DNA from: Oceanicola sp.
GTDB lineage: Bacteria; Pseudomonadota; Alphaproteobacteria; Rhodobacterales; Rhodobacteraceae
DNA: 64,000 bases
Direction of reading: 5' to 3'
Assembly: GCA_017792405.1 (NCBI GenBank)
Contig: CP051231.1
Location: forward strand, 2,612,062-2,676,061
The notes under the pieces were generated by a model. That model worked only from the letters and a program-made list of their open reading frames with translations. It ran no database searches and was not told where the DNA came from. The position numbers and the translations under genes are program-made. Shown here piece by piece: positions 34,169 through 46,500 of the stretch; the stretch's first letter is position 1; each line of letters begins with the position of its first letter.

Positions 34169-37100
34169 CTAAAAACTCGCCACGAGGTTCAGGAAGGCCC
34201 CCCGCTCATCGTACTCGATGTCCGTCAGGTCGCTGGAAACGGAGCCAAAGTTGTAGCCGACGCCCAGCTTCACGTTCGGCCCGATCTGCCGGTAAACAGC
34301 CCCGAGCCCGCCGAACTCCGTGGTCCCGGTCTGCTCGAAGTGCATGGCCCGGACCTCCAGCAGCGCGTCCCAGTTGTGGACGAAGTGATAGCGCAGGTTC
34401 GCCACCGCGAGGGTCGCATTGTTCTGCTCCCAGTCGCTGTCGGCGTCGGCCGCCGTCTCGCTGAAGCGCGCACCCACCTTCACCCCGAGGGTCCACTCGG
34501 TATTCAGATCGTAGGAGGCCTCGGCAGAAAGCACATGCGTCCGTTGCAGCGCGCCCGGCTCGTCGTCGTTGTCGAGTTGCTCGCCGTAGGTGTCGAGCAG
34601 GTAACGGTATCGGAAGAGGATGTTCAGCTTCTCGTTGTCGACCGGGCGGAAGGCATAGCCAAGCTGCAGGTCCACGAGGTCGCCGCTCTCCACGATCACC
34701 CCCTCGCCCTCTGTTGTCGAAGCATCGAGGCTGAACACGAGCCGCCGCGCATCGTCGATCTCATGCCGAGCGTCGGCCACGAAGAGCAGTGTCTCGCTGT
34801 CGCGTAGCGACCCCGAGATAGAGCCATCTTCCTTGCGATACTCCAGCCGCGCCGAGGCGGTGGTGCGCTCGTTCTGAAAGGCCACACCAAGGCTCAGGGC
34901 ATGGCGCTCGAAGTCGCCGTTCACCGTGTCGCGGATCTGGCCGTATTCGAAGGTGCCCGAGTAGGTCAGGTAATCGGTGTGCTTGTACTGCGCGCCGTAG
35001 CTCGAGGTCAGCGCCCGGTGCTTGCCGAACATGTCATAGGTGTTCTCGCCAAAGGCGGTCAGCCCGTCGCCCAGCTCTCGGGTGCCACCAAAGACGAATT
35101 GCCCGTTGTCGGTGCCATCAAGGTCCACCCCGGTCAGCTCGCGGCCCGGGTCAAGCTCGTAGCCGAAGTAGGTGGTCTCGTACTCACCCTTCTCGTGGCG
35201 GAACAGCAGCCGCCCACCGCGCCCGAGGTCGCCGTCAGAGATCTCGCCTTCCAGCGTCCAGTTGCGGCCCAGCTCGAAGGTGCCGCCTACGCCGTAGCGG
35301 TCATTGCGGGAGAGGTCGCCAGAGCGTGAGAGGGTTTTCTGAACGTAGCCATAAACCTCGGTCTCCGGACCGGTGGCATAGGTCAGGCGCACCGCCGCAT
35401 CGGTGCGGTTGCCATCGTCGCTGCTGTCACGCCGTTCGAGATGCTCGAGGCCCACGCCAAGGGTCACGCGCTGGCTCAGCGCATATTCCAGCTCAACCCC
35501 GCCCTCCTTGTCATGCTCGCCTGCGTCGTTCTCGTAGCTGTCGTAGTAGAACGCCAGATCGAGCCGGTCGCTGGCCTTCATGTCGAGGCTCACGCCCCAC
35601 AGCTCCTCGTCGCTCGTGGTGTCGTAATCGAGGGTCGAAAAGCCCGCGGTCCGCCGCTCGAAGTAGGCGGCAAAGAACCCTTCGGCGCTGAGGCCAAGAT
35701 CCTGCAGGTCCACCCGTGTGTCGAGCCGGAAGGCCTCGCCTTCACCGCCCGCGCCGTCGGAGGTGTCAAAGACCAGCCCGCCATCGGTAGAGAGGTTCGA
35801 GCTGAAGCCCGGCCCCTCACTCATCGCGTAATCGAGCGAAACGAAGGTGTTCTCGCTGTGCCGCCAGAGCAGGTCCACCCCGGCTGCGCGCTGGTCGCCA
35901 TCGTCGGTGTCTTCGCTCATCACCGTCACGCCCACGCGGACCTTGTCGCTCACCCAGCCTTCGACGCGCCCGCCATAGGCAAAGGTGTCCACATCGGTGG
36001 AGGTGGGCGAATACTCGTAATTCACCACGAGGTTAACATCGTTGGAGCCACCCGGATCGGTGATGACCAGCCCGTTGCCGCTGCCGTAAGACGAGAGCGG
36101 CGCGGCCAGCGTCACAACGCCCTGAATGTAGTTGATCTGGTAGTCCTGCCCGGCGATCAGCCTGCGCGTCTCCAGCACGCGCCCGGTGGAGGCATCGCGG
36201 ATCTGGATGGTCACCGTCTCGGTGCCGATCCCGATATCCTGCCGCCGCAAGAAGTAAACCGAGCCGCCGGTTCCGCGCAGCACGTCCCTCTGGGCAATCC
36301 GTTCAGGCTGGGCCGCGTACACATCGACCGTCGCGCGCGGTTCCCCGTGGCTGGTGGCCGCCGGGGTCTCGTAATGGCCATAAAAGCCGTAAAGCGTGCG
36401 CTCGTTGCGCAGATAGCCACCGTTCACATCGGCCTGAAAGTCGCCCCAGGTCAGGTAGCTGTTGTCGCGCTCGACCCGGAGGTAGAACTTGCCCGAGGTC
36501 GGCGTGTCATCCACCAGCGTGCTGTCGTCGCCATAGGTCGGATAGAGGTCATCCGGATCCACCCGCAGCAGCACCGAGCGCGGGTCGCGCTCGTCGAGGT
36601 CGCGGAAGATATCGCCGATATCGCCCTCGCCGGTATCCAGTTGCAGCGTCAGCTCGGTGCCGCTGGCGTAGCGCCTGTTCAGATAGCCCGCAAAGCGCCC
36701 GATGGTGTAGGTCTCGCGCTCTTCGCCGGAGACCTCGTTGAAGCCCCATGTCACATCGCCGGTGGCCACATAGAACTGCTCGGAGCGCGGCACGGTGATA
36801 TCGCGGACGATATCCACGTTCTGCCCGCCGCCCTGCACCGCCACCTGCACCGGGTAGCGGCCCGGCGGCAGGATGCGCTGCACCACGAAGGTGCCCGAGG
36901 CATCGGGGCGGATGGTCTCGCCCAGCGTCAGCACCCGCGCGCCCGGCGCCACGCTGCTGCCCGAGACGGTCACCGCCCCGCCATAAACCCGAAAGCCCTG
37001 CCGCGCGGTGGCGTCGGTGCCCTCTTCCACGCCATCCTCCCGCGCCCGGCTGTCTGCCGTGTGCAGGGCCAGCGGCGCAGTCTCGTTGAAGCGTCCCTTG

Positions 37101-37549
37101 GCGTCATAGACCCGTAGAACCGCATAGGCCTCTTCGCCCGGCACGGTCACGCTGGCCACGCCGTTCACCGCCACGGCCTGTCGGCTCGCAAGCCGGGGCG
37201 CGCCGCGCGTCGTGGCGTCGTAAACGAGGATTTCCGCGCGCTGCACGAAGGCCGGATAGTTCAGCGCCGTCTGCAACTGCACCACCGGGCCCAGCGCATC
37301 ACCTACGATCTCAAGGTCGAGCCGCGGCGTAACCGTGAGCCCGTCATACTGGATCCGCAGGTCGGCTTCGGCCAGTTGGGCATCGGGCCGCGGCACCGTG
37401 CGTTGGATCACCGGATCGCCAGCCACCGTCGCCCCGTCGATTGAGATCGCAAAGCCCGAGCCGTCCTGCGCGTGCAGGGGCAGGGCCACGAGCGCGGTGG
37501 CGCCAAGGAGAAGGCTGCGAAGACCGAACTTGCTCACTGTTCCAAACAT
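34169..37549 (-). CDS. Large outer-membrane beta-barrel protein, partner of the giant repeat protein
   Basis: The 1126-residue protein has a signal peptide (LRSLLLGATALVALPLHAQ), a periplasmic beta-rich N-terminal region (about 30-270), and a long C-terminal part made of alternating amphipathic strands. Examples are RLDLAFYYDSYENDAGEHDKEGGVELEYALS (in two strands) and a late NVKLGVGYNFGS. It ends in ...FLNLVASF with a terminal Phe, the usual outer-membrane assembly signal. No plug or TonB box is recognisable. It starts inside the stop codon of the giant repeat protein (TGATG), so translation is coupled. I do not recognise an established family. It may anchor, export or display the giant protein. 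A GTG one codon upstream is the alternative start. Confidence 0.75.
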   Translation of the reverse strand: MFGTVSKFGLRSLLLGATALVALPLHAQDGSGFAISIDGATVAGDPVIQRTVPRPDAQLAEADLRIQYDGLTVTPRLDLEIVGDALGPVVQLQTALNYPAFVQRAEILVYDATTRGAPRLASRQAVAVNGVASVTVPGEEAYAVLRVYDAKGRFNETAPLALHTADSRAREDGVEEGTDATARQGFRVYGGAVTVSGSSVAPGARVLTLGETIRPDASGTFVVQRILPPGRYPVQVAVQGGGQNVDIVRDITVPRSEQFYVATGDVTWGFNEVSGEERETYTIGRFAGYLNRRYASGTELTLQLDTGEGDIGDIFRDLDERDPRSVLLRVDPDDLYPTYGDDSTLVDDTPTSGKFYLRVERDNSYLTWGDFQADVNGGYLRNERTLYGFYGHYETPAATSHGEPRATVDVYAAQPERIAQRDVLRGTGGSVYFLRRQDIGIGTETVTIQIRDASTGRVLETRRLIAGQDYQINYIQGVVTLAAPLSSYGSGNGLVITDPGGSNDVNLVVNYEYSPTSTDVDTFAYGGRVEGWVSDKVRVGVTVMSEDTDDGDQRAAGVDLLWRHSENTFVSLDYAMSEGPGFSSNLSTDGGLVFDTSDGAGGEGEAFRLDTRVDLQDLGLSAEGFFAAYFERRTAGFSTLDYDTTSDEELWGVSLDMKASDRLDLAFYYDSYENDAGEHDKEGGVELEYALSQRVTLGVGLEHLERRDSSDDGNRTDAAVRLTYATGPETEVYGYVQKTLSRSGDLSRNDRYGVGGTFELGRNWTLEGEISDGDLGRGGRLLFRHEKGEYETTYFGYELDPGRELTGVDLDGTDNGQFVFGGTRELGDGLTAFGENTYDMFGKHRALTSSYGAQYKHTDYLTYSGTFEYGQIRDTVNGDFERHALSLGVAFQNERTTASARLEYRKEDGSISGSLRDSETLLFVADARHEIDDARRLVFSLDASTTEGEGVIVESGDLVDLQLGYAFRPVDNEKLNILFRYRYLLDTYGEQLDNDDEPGALQRTHVLSAEASYDLNTEWTLGVKVGARFSETAADADSDWEQNNATLAVANLRYHFVHNWDALLEVRAMHFEQTGTTEFGGLGAVYRQIGPNVKLGVGYNFGSVSSDLTDIEYDERGAFLNLVASF

Positions 37550-40500
37550 CACTGAACCCTCGCAATCGTCGTTTCGATCTGGAGCTTGTAGCTGCCGCGC
37601 CAGCGCTTGCGGATCAGCGCCTCCACCGCCCTCAGGCGGGCGCGGGCCAGATCGGGGCTTTCGCCCGCCCGGTAGTAGGTGACCCGCAGGACCGTGGGGG
37701 TCTTGCCGATCTGCTTCACCAGCCCGTCCACGCCCTGCGCCAGCGCCGCCGAGGGCCGGTTGGTGCCGCGCTCGAAGGCCTTGGCCGTCAGGTCCACCTC
37801 AACCAGCTTGCCCAGCTTCGCCCCGAAGTTCAGCTCGGTCATGATGCCCGCCGTCAGGCGCATCACCCGCGGGTTCTCGGTGGTCACCCGGTAGCCAGTC
37901 GGCAGCGAGCGCTCATCGAGCTTGAGGGTGAAGTTGGAGCCGATCTTGGAAGGCAGCAGCGCACAGGGCACGTGGTAGCGGCCAAACTCGTCGGTGGTGA
38001 TGATATCGCCACGCACCGTGACAAGGCGCACGCCCGGAATGCCCGGCTCACCCTTCTGCTGCTGCTCGACAACCTCAGGCGCGATCTGGAACTTGCCCTT
38101 GGTGTAAAACTCCTGATTGCTCACCGCCGCAGACCGGCCCGGAGGCGGATCCTGATAGCCGTTGCCGTTGCGATCATCAAAGACCTTGCCGATCACGTCG
38201 CCGCAATCGAACACCGGCTCCGGCGCCACATCAATCGTGGCCTCGGCCGTGTTGGAAACCTGCACGCCCCGGTCGTCCAACGCGAAGGCGAGGTTGGTGA
38301 ACTCCCCTGCCCCTTCGAGCAGCAGCGCCGAAAGGCGCAGGGTCACGGTTTCACCGGGGGCGAGATCGATATCGTCCCAGCGCAGGGTGCGACCACTGAC
38401 CACCGGCGCAGGCGTCTCTGCCCCGTTGAAGGTGGCGCTGCCGGTCACGTAGCGCATGCCGCCGGGCAGCTGGTCCACCAGCGTCAGCCCACTCTCGCCG
38501 GTCGTGTTGTTGTTGGTGAAGGTCACCTCGTAGCGCACGATCGAGCCCGCGCGGAACGGTCCGGCAGACAGCACCGATTTCTCGGCCAGCAGATCCGGCT
38601 CCTCTTCGAGCCCCGGGATGCCCGCCGCCGCCGTCACCGGCACCGTCACACGATCGGTCGTGACCTCGGCCACGTTGTCCTGAGCCGGGCTGCCATCGGC
38701 GATGTCGAACTCCACGGTAAAGGTCACCGTGCCGGTCTGGCCCGGCAGCAGCACCGCGCCGGGGGCCAGCGTGGCAGTATCGCCCGCGCCGTCGAACCCG
38801 GTGTTCGGGCTGGCCGCCTCGAAGCCGGACACGGCAGGCACCGTCACGCTCGAAAGTTCGGCAGGCACAACCCATGCAGCAAGATCGTCCGAAACCTGCA
38901 CGTTCTCCTGTGTCACGTTGCCCGCGTTCTCGACCGTGATGGTGAAGGTCACGCGGAACAGGCTGCCCGCCACCCGCTCGGGCGTGGAGGCCGTCTTTTC
39001 AACGTTCAGCGTGTTGTCGGGCGCGACGATCACCTGCGTCGGGTCGTTCAACGCATTCCCGTCACCATCATCGCCATCGTCCGACACATCCGACACCGGC
39101 AAACCGCCGGGGTTGGTGCCGGTCGCGGTGGCCGTGTTTTCGATGCCGCCTGCGTCCACATCCTCCTGCGTAAGCGTGTAGACCACCTGCCAGCTCGTGC
39201 TTTCATCCGGCCCGATATTGCCGCCCGCATCCAGCGCGGGGCTGACGCTGTCGGGGGTGAGCACGGTGCCGTCGAGGTTTGTCAGCGTGTCTTCCAGCGT
39301 CACGCCCGAGAGGGTCACGTTGCCGGTGTTTGTCGCCACGATCTCGAAGGTCACGCTGTCGCCCGCCGCCGTTGGCGCACCGGCGATGACCGTCTTCACC
39401 GTCTCGATGCCCGGCGCGGCCTGAATCACCAGCTCCGTCGGGTCCACGGCCGGGTTGCCATCGCCCGGATCATCGTCGCGCGAGACATCGCTCACAGGGT
39501 CGCCCTGCGGCCCCTCGGCATCAACCGTCGCGAGGTTCGAGATGCCGCCTGCGTCCACATCCTCCTGCGTCAGCGTGTAGCTCACCTCCCACTGCCAGCT
39601 TTCGCCGGGCTCAATGGTCTGGGCGGTGGCATTCGGCCCCACCCGCACCGGCGCCGAAACCCCGGCGCTGATGTCGGTGCCATCGCGCCGTGTCAGCACG
39701 TCGCTCGGCACGGCATTGAGGATGCTCACATTACCCCGGTTGAAGGCTTCGATAAGGAAGATCACCTCGTCACCTGCCACGGCCCCTGTCTGCGAGATGG
39801 ATTTGACCACGTCGAGCACCGGCTCGGCGACAATCTCGACCAGCGTCGGGTTAGCCTCGCCATTGCCGTCCACCCCGTCATCTGAAACACCGGTGACCGG
39901 CGTGCCGTTCGGGTCGGTCGCCGTGACCGTGGCGGTGTTGGAGACCCCGCCCGCGTTCACATCGGTCTGGGTGATCTCGTAGGTCGCCGTAAAGACCCAG
40001 ATCTCGCCCACATCGAGCAGATCGTCGGTGTCGGCATCGCCCGAAGCATAAACGAACGGCGTGGTCAGGAAGGTCGGCCGCCCGGTCGCGATCCGCTCCA
40101 TTTCATCGGAGATGCCCGAGACATCGAGCGTCACGTTGCCGGTGTTCTCCACCGCCAGTTCGTAGGTCACGACCGAACCCACCGTGGTGGCGGGCACGAT
40201 AGCCGTCTTGATCACGTCAATCGCCGGGGCCGCATCGGGGCCTGGCGTGGTGATCTCGTCCTCGGCTTCCGAGGTCTGGCCTGTGGTCGTGGTGCCCGTG
40301 GCCGAAGCGCTGTTGGTGATCTCGCCTGCGTCCACGTCATCCTGCGTGACGGTGTAGGGCATGGTGCAGCTCGAGCTGTTGGTCTCGCCCACTGCAATGC
40401 TGGCCACGGTGCAGCTGAAGCCCGGCACCAGCGGGTCGGTCACCGTCACGTCTTCCAGCGTGAAGGGGCCGTTGTTGGTGAGCGCGAAGCCATAGGTGAT

Positions 40501-43500
40501 GGAGCTGCCGACGCCGCCAAAGGGGTTTGGCGTTGCGGACTTCACCAGCACCAGCTCGCTCGGCACCGCGGGCGCGGTGGAAACAACCGGATCGCTAGTG
40601 TCCTCCACCCCGCCGCCCTGCGGCGTGATCGCCTCGACCGAGGCCACGTTTTCCACCTGCCCTGCGTCCATCTCCTCCTGGGTGATGGTCAACGTGCCGG
40701 TGCAGCTCTCTGCCGCGCCGGGCGCGAGGGTTGCAAAGCTGCAGTCCAGATCGGCCAGCAGCGGGTCAGTCACTTCGATGCTGCTGAGGGTCTGGTTGCC
40801 GGTGTTGGTGACCGTGAAGGTATAGGTCAGCACGTCACCCAGCTGGGTGTAGCTGGCGGCGTCGACCTCCTTCAGGATTTCGATCTGCGGATCGGTCGCC
40901 GCCTCGGTCAGCTCGGTTTCGGGCGGGCTGGTCACGATGGTCGGGATCGAGCCGTATTCGGTTTGCGCATAGGCCGAGTTCAACACCTCACCCGCGTCGA
41001 GATCCTCCTGCGTCACCTCGTAGACCGCCGAACACTCGGCCACTTCGTTCGCGATCAGGTCGGGGTTGGTGGCCGGGTCAGGGATGAAACAGGCAATCGG
41101 ATCGGGGAAGTGGTCGTCATACACATCCACCGGTCTGGCAAAGGCCACGGTACCGGTGTTCGTCACGGTGAAGTTGTAGGTGATCAGGTCGCCCACCTCG
41201 GCAAACTGGTCGCCCGCGCGCGGGGCGCCGCCCGCATCGGTGACGGAGCCGAGGTCTTTCACGATGGTCAGCGCCGGTGTGCCGTCGAGCGGAATGGTCT
41301 CCGAAACCTGTGGCGAGTCCGTGCCGCCGCTGCTCGCGGTGGCAAGGTTGGTGGTGCTGGCCAGTTCCACATCTTCCGAGGTGATCGTGTAGGTGCCGGT
41401 GCATTCCAGCGTCGCGCCGGGGGCAAGCCCGCCTGCGGGCAGCGCCGGACAGGTCACATCGGGGATCAGGTTGTCAGAGATGGCGACCGGCTCGGTCAGC
41501 GTCACGTTGCCGGTGTTCTCAACCGTGTAGGTGTAACTCACCTCGCGCCCGGTGACGAACTCCTCCGAAGGCAGCTCCTCGGCCACCTTGTCGACCGTCA
41601 CGGCAGGCAATTGCTGGGCCGGAACCGTCTCGTCATCCGTCACCGGATCGGCATCGCCCGCGCTGGCGGTGGCGCTGTTGAGCACCTCGCCCGCATCGAT
41701 GTCGTCCTGCGTGACGGTATAGCTGCCGGTGCAGACAACCACCGCACCCGGCGCGAAGGGCGGCAGCGGGCAGGAGATCGTGCCACCCGCATCGGTGATG
41801 AGCGGATCGTCGATCACGATCTGGTCGGTCAGGGTGATGTTGCCGGTGTTCTCGACGGTGAACTCGTAGTCCAACACGTCGCCCACGGTATCAAAGGTCG
41901 GCCCGCCCGCGGCGAGCGCCTTGCTCATGTCGATGGCAGGGGCCGGGGCGATCTCGTTCACTGCAGGTGTGTCTGTCGGGTCGTCCACCCCCGCCCCGCC
42001 CGGCGAGGTCGCCGAGCCGGTGGCCACGTTCTGCACGCCGCCCGCGTCAATGTCGTCCTGCGTCAGCACGTAGGTCGCGGTGTAGCTCGCCACCTCGCCC
42101 ACCTGAAGTGTGCCCGGGCCGGAGCCCAGCGTGGCACCGGCAAAGGTCGGGCCGGAGGCCAGCGTCAGCGGGGTGCTGTCGAGCCGGGTGAGGCCGTCGT
42201 CGGTCACCGCCACATCGGTGAGGGTCACGTTCCCGGTGTTCTCCACGGTGATGGTGAAGGTCACTACCTCGCCCACCTCTTCGGCCGGGATCGTCACCTC
42301 TTTCAGCGTTTCCACCGAAGGCGTTTCGGGGATGGCAAAGGGCGTGGGGCTGCTGCCGTTGCCAGCGCCGTTGTCGGACACGTCACTCACCGGGTCGCCA
42401 TCCGGCGCGGTGCCGGTGGCGGTGGCCGAGTTCACCAGCCCGCCGGCGTCGATATCCTCTTGGGTCAGCACATGGCTCACCTCGTAGGTCCAAACCTCGC
42501 CGGGAGACAGCTCTGCACCGTCGCCCGCTGCAAGCACCGGCGTGGGCGCAGGGGTAATATCGGTCGCATCCTGCCGCCGCAGCGTGTCGTCCAGTGTCAG
42601 GCCTGTCAGGGTCACGTTGCCGGTGTTCTCTACGGTGATCTCGAAGGTCACGGTGCTGCCAAGCGTGGTGCCGGGCGTGCCCTGCACCTGCTTGATAACC
42701 TCAAGCTCCGGCAGGTCCGGCGCAACGGTGACAACCTCGCCATCACTGGCCGTGGGCGTGCTGCCATCGGGGCTGTCGGCGGTGAGGCTGACGGTGTTGG
42801 TCAGGTCATTGCCCGCATCGATATCGGCCTGCGTCACCTCGTAGGTGGATGTCAGGGTCACCGGCACACCCGGCTCCAACGTGGCGATCACACCGCCACT
42901 TTCGATGGCGAGCGCGGCGGTGCCGCTGGCGCTGGTGTGGGCATCGGTCAGGGTCACGTCCGTCAGGCGGACGTTGCCGGTGTTGGTGACCGTGTAGCTG
43001 TAGGTCACCACCTGCCCCACGACCACTTCGGTCGCGTCATCGGCCACCTTATCGATGATCACGGCAGGGGTCTGCACCGCAGGCACCGTCTCGGTCGCGC
43101 CCGCATTGCCGGGGTTGGCCGGGTCAAACGGCGCCTCGGGCGAAGAGACCGAAGCCACGTTGGTGATATCACCTGCGTCGAGGTCATCCTGCGTGACCGT
43201 ATCGGTGCCGGTACACTCGATGAACTCGCCCGGCAGCAGGCCGCCTGCGGGCATGGGTTCACAGGTGACCGTCGCGATCCGGTCATCGGTGACGGTCGGC
43301 GCATCGGTCAGCGTCACGTTGCCGGTGTTCGCAACCGTGTAAGTGTAGGTGATCACTTCGCCCACGGCACTGAAGCTGGCGAGATCGGCCACCTTGTTCA
43401 GCGCAAATTCCGGCTCCTGCTCGGGGCCGTCGCCGGTGAGCGTGTCTTCCCCGGTCACCGGGTCGCTGTCCGGCGTGGCGGGCTGGGCCTCTGCGCTGGC

Positions 43501-46500
43501 GGTGTTGTCGATGAAACCGCGGTCGATGTCGGCCTGCACCACCGTGTAGGTGAACTCGCAGGTCGCATCCTCCTCGCCGGGGGCCAGCGGGCCGACGGTG
43601 CAGGTGCCGGGCACGAGGCTGTCGGTCACGTCGATGGTGTCGAGGGTGATGTTGCCGGTGTTCTGCACCGTGATGAGGTAAACAACCTCCTGCCCCACGG
43701 CAGAGAAGGCAGCATCCGGTTCGGTGTCGCGCAGGTCCTTGATCACCGTCACCTCGGGGGCAAAGGCCTCCAGCGGATGCGTGGTGGTGGCGCTGTCCGT
43801 CACCGGGGTGCCTTCCGGGTTGGTGGCGGCGACATCAGCGGTGTTTTCCAGCTCCTGTGCGTCGATATCCTCCTGCGTCACCGTATAGGTACCCTCGCAG
43901 ACGAGCGATTGCCCCACCTCCAGCGTCACCGGCGCCGCGGCAGGCGCGGCATCGACCGTGCAGGTCAGCGCTGGAATCCGGGCATCGGTGATCTCGACAC
44001 CCGAGAGGGTCTGGTTGCCGGTGTTATCGGTGGTGATCTGGTAGGTCAGCACATCCCCCGCAGCCGCCGGGTTCGGTCCTGCGATCACGGCCTTTGCGGT
44101 GGTCAGGGCGGGCAGCTGCTCGCCGGTGACTGTCACGCTGTCGGCGGGCGAAAGCACCTGTGTCTGGTTGCCCGGCGGGCCATAGGTGGCCTCTGCCACG
44201 GCGGAGTTGGTCACTTCGCCAGCGTCCAGGTCTTCCTGTGTTATGAAGTAGGTTGCCGTGCAGGTGGTGGTCTCGTCCGGGTCCAGCACGCCAAGATCGG
44301 TGGCCGCGCAGGTGATCGTGGCGGCAAACTTGTCATCCTCCACCGTGATCGGCTCCGGAATGGCCGGACGGATCAGGCCGTTGCCCTCCGACGAGTTGGT
44401 GACGGTGTAGGTGTACTCGATCGGGTCGTTCAGCGCAGAGAAGGTCGTCTGAAGCGCGGACTTTTCGATGCTCAGCGCCGGGTCCACATCCTCCGGGGTC
44501 GTCACCGAAGAGGGGTTGGAGGTGGTGCCATCGCTGCTGGCGGTCGCCGTATTGGTGACCGAGCCAAGCTCCACATCATTGACCGTCACCGTATAGGTGC
44601 CGGTGTAAACCAGCACCTCGCCGGGCAGCAGCCCGCCCGCCGGGAAGGTCGCCGGGGTCGTGAGGCTGATATCGGCGGGATTGGTGATCACGTTATCCGA
44701 CACCACCGGCTCGGTGGTGATGGTCGTGTTCCCGGTGTTCTCGACCCGGTACTCGTAGGTAATCACTTCGCCGACGGTGAAGATGTTGTTCGTGATCGAA
44801 ACGAAGGTCTTATCCATCAGCAGTTCGGGCTGCTGCACGGCCAGCGCAGTCACGTTGTCACTTCCCGCAGGTACCGGCACGCCGCCGAAGGTGGCCACCG
44901 GGCTGGCGGTATTGGTGATCTGGCCCGCGTCGATAGCAGGCTGATCCGCCGTCCACGTGTGGGTGCAGGTCACGCTGGCACCGGGCGCGAGAGGCCCGGC
45001 GGCACAGGCGAGGCCCGTTCCGATCTGGTCGTCATCCACCGTGATTGGGCCGGGGATGGTGACGTTGCCGCTGTTGGTGACGATGAAGTCGTAGCTCACC
45101 TCGTCGCCCACGTCGCGGAAGGTGCTGGGCGTGTTCGGCGTGATCCGCTTGTCGATCGAAAGCTCGGGGCCCTGATCGGCAAGCACGGTGGCGCTTTCCT
45201 GCGCCGACGTCACCGAAACGCTGCCACCGGGCGTGACCGACTGGGTCACATTGGCGGTGGCGAGGTTGGTCACCTGCCCCGCATCAAGATCGGCCTGTGT
45301 CACCGCATAGGTGGCGGTACAGGTCAGCGTGTTGCCGGGCGCGGTGACGTTCACACCCGAGGCAGGGGTGACCGGGCAGCTCACGGTCGTCTTGTCATCG
45401 GCCACGCTGAACGGACCGGTGAGGGTCACGTTGCCCTCGTTGGTGATCACGTAGTCATAGGTGATCAGGTCGCCCACATCGGTAAAGCTCGCACCCGAAG
45501 TCGGCGTCTTCACCATCGAGATCGCGGGGGCCTGCGAGGGGCCGGAGAGGGTCACGCTGTCGGTCGCCGTCAGCGTGCCATCGGTCACCGTCACGGTGTT
45601 AATCAGCGAGCCACGGTCAATGTCGCCCTGGGTGATCGTGTAGGTCACCGCCAGCGGGTCGCCGTTCAGGCACTGGGTCACACTGGTGCCCGGCGCGATG
45701 TCGGGCAGCACGCAGCCCGGCTCGCCGGGAACGAGGCTGTCTTCGATGGTCAGCCCCGAGAGAGTCACGTTGCCATCGTTGAACACTTCGAAGGTGAAAA
45801 CCTCAGTCGCAGGTAGGTTGCCGTAGCTGCCGTTGCCGTCATCCTCTGTTTTCACCACGCTGAAGGCCGGGGCGGCATCTTCGAGGTCAACCACCTCGTC
45901 ATCACTGGCAACAGGATCGGTCACACCAGCAGGCGCGGTCGCCGTGCCGTTGACCGTGTTGGTCAGGTCATTGCCGGCGTCGATATCGTCCTGCGTGACG
46001 GTGTAGCTCGTGGTCAGCGTTACGCTGTCACCCGGCTCCAGCAGGGCGACGAAGTTCGAGGGCGCAAAGGTCAGCGCGGTGGTGCCCGAGGCACTGGTGT
46101 GAGTATCGGTCAGCGTCACATCTTCGAGGGTGACGTTACCGGTGTTGGTGACCACGTGGCTGTAGGTCACCACCGTGCCCTCGGCCACCTCGGTGTCTTC
46201 GCTGGCGGTTTTTTCGATGGTGAAGGCGGCGTTGCGTGCGGGGCCGGTGATGGTGGAGGTGCTGGGCACCGGCGCTTCGCCCGGAATGGTCGCGGTGGCG
46301 GTATTCTCCACCGAGCCCCGGTCTATGTCGGCCTGCGTGATTGTGTAGGTGGTCGAGCAGGTGGTGTCGTCGGTCGCCGTCACGGCAAGGGAGGCGATGG
46401 TGCAGCTGTAGCCCAAGAGCGGGTCGTCCACGACAATGTCGCTCAGGGTCACGGTGCCGGTGTTGGTCACGGCAAAGCTGTAGGTCACCAAATCGCCCAC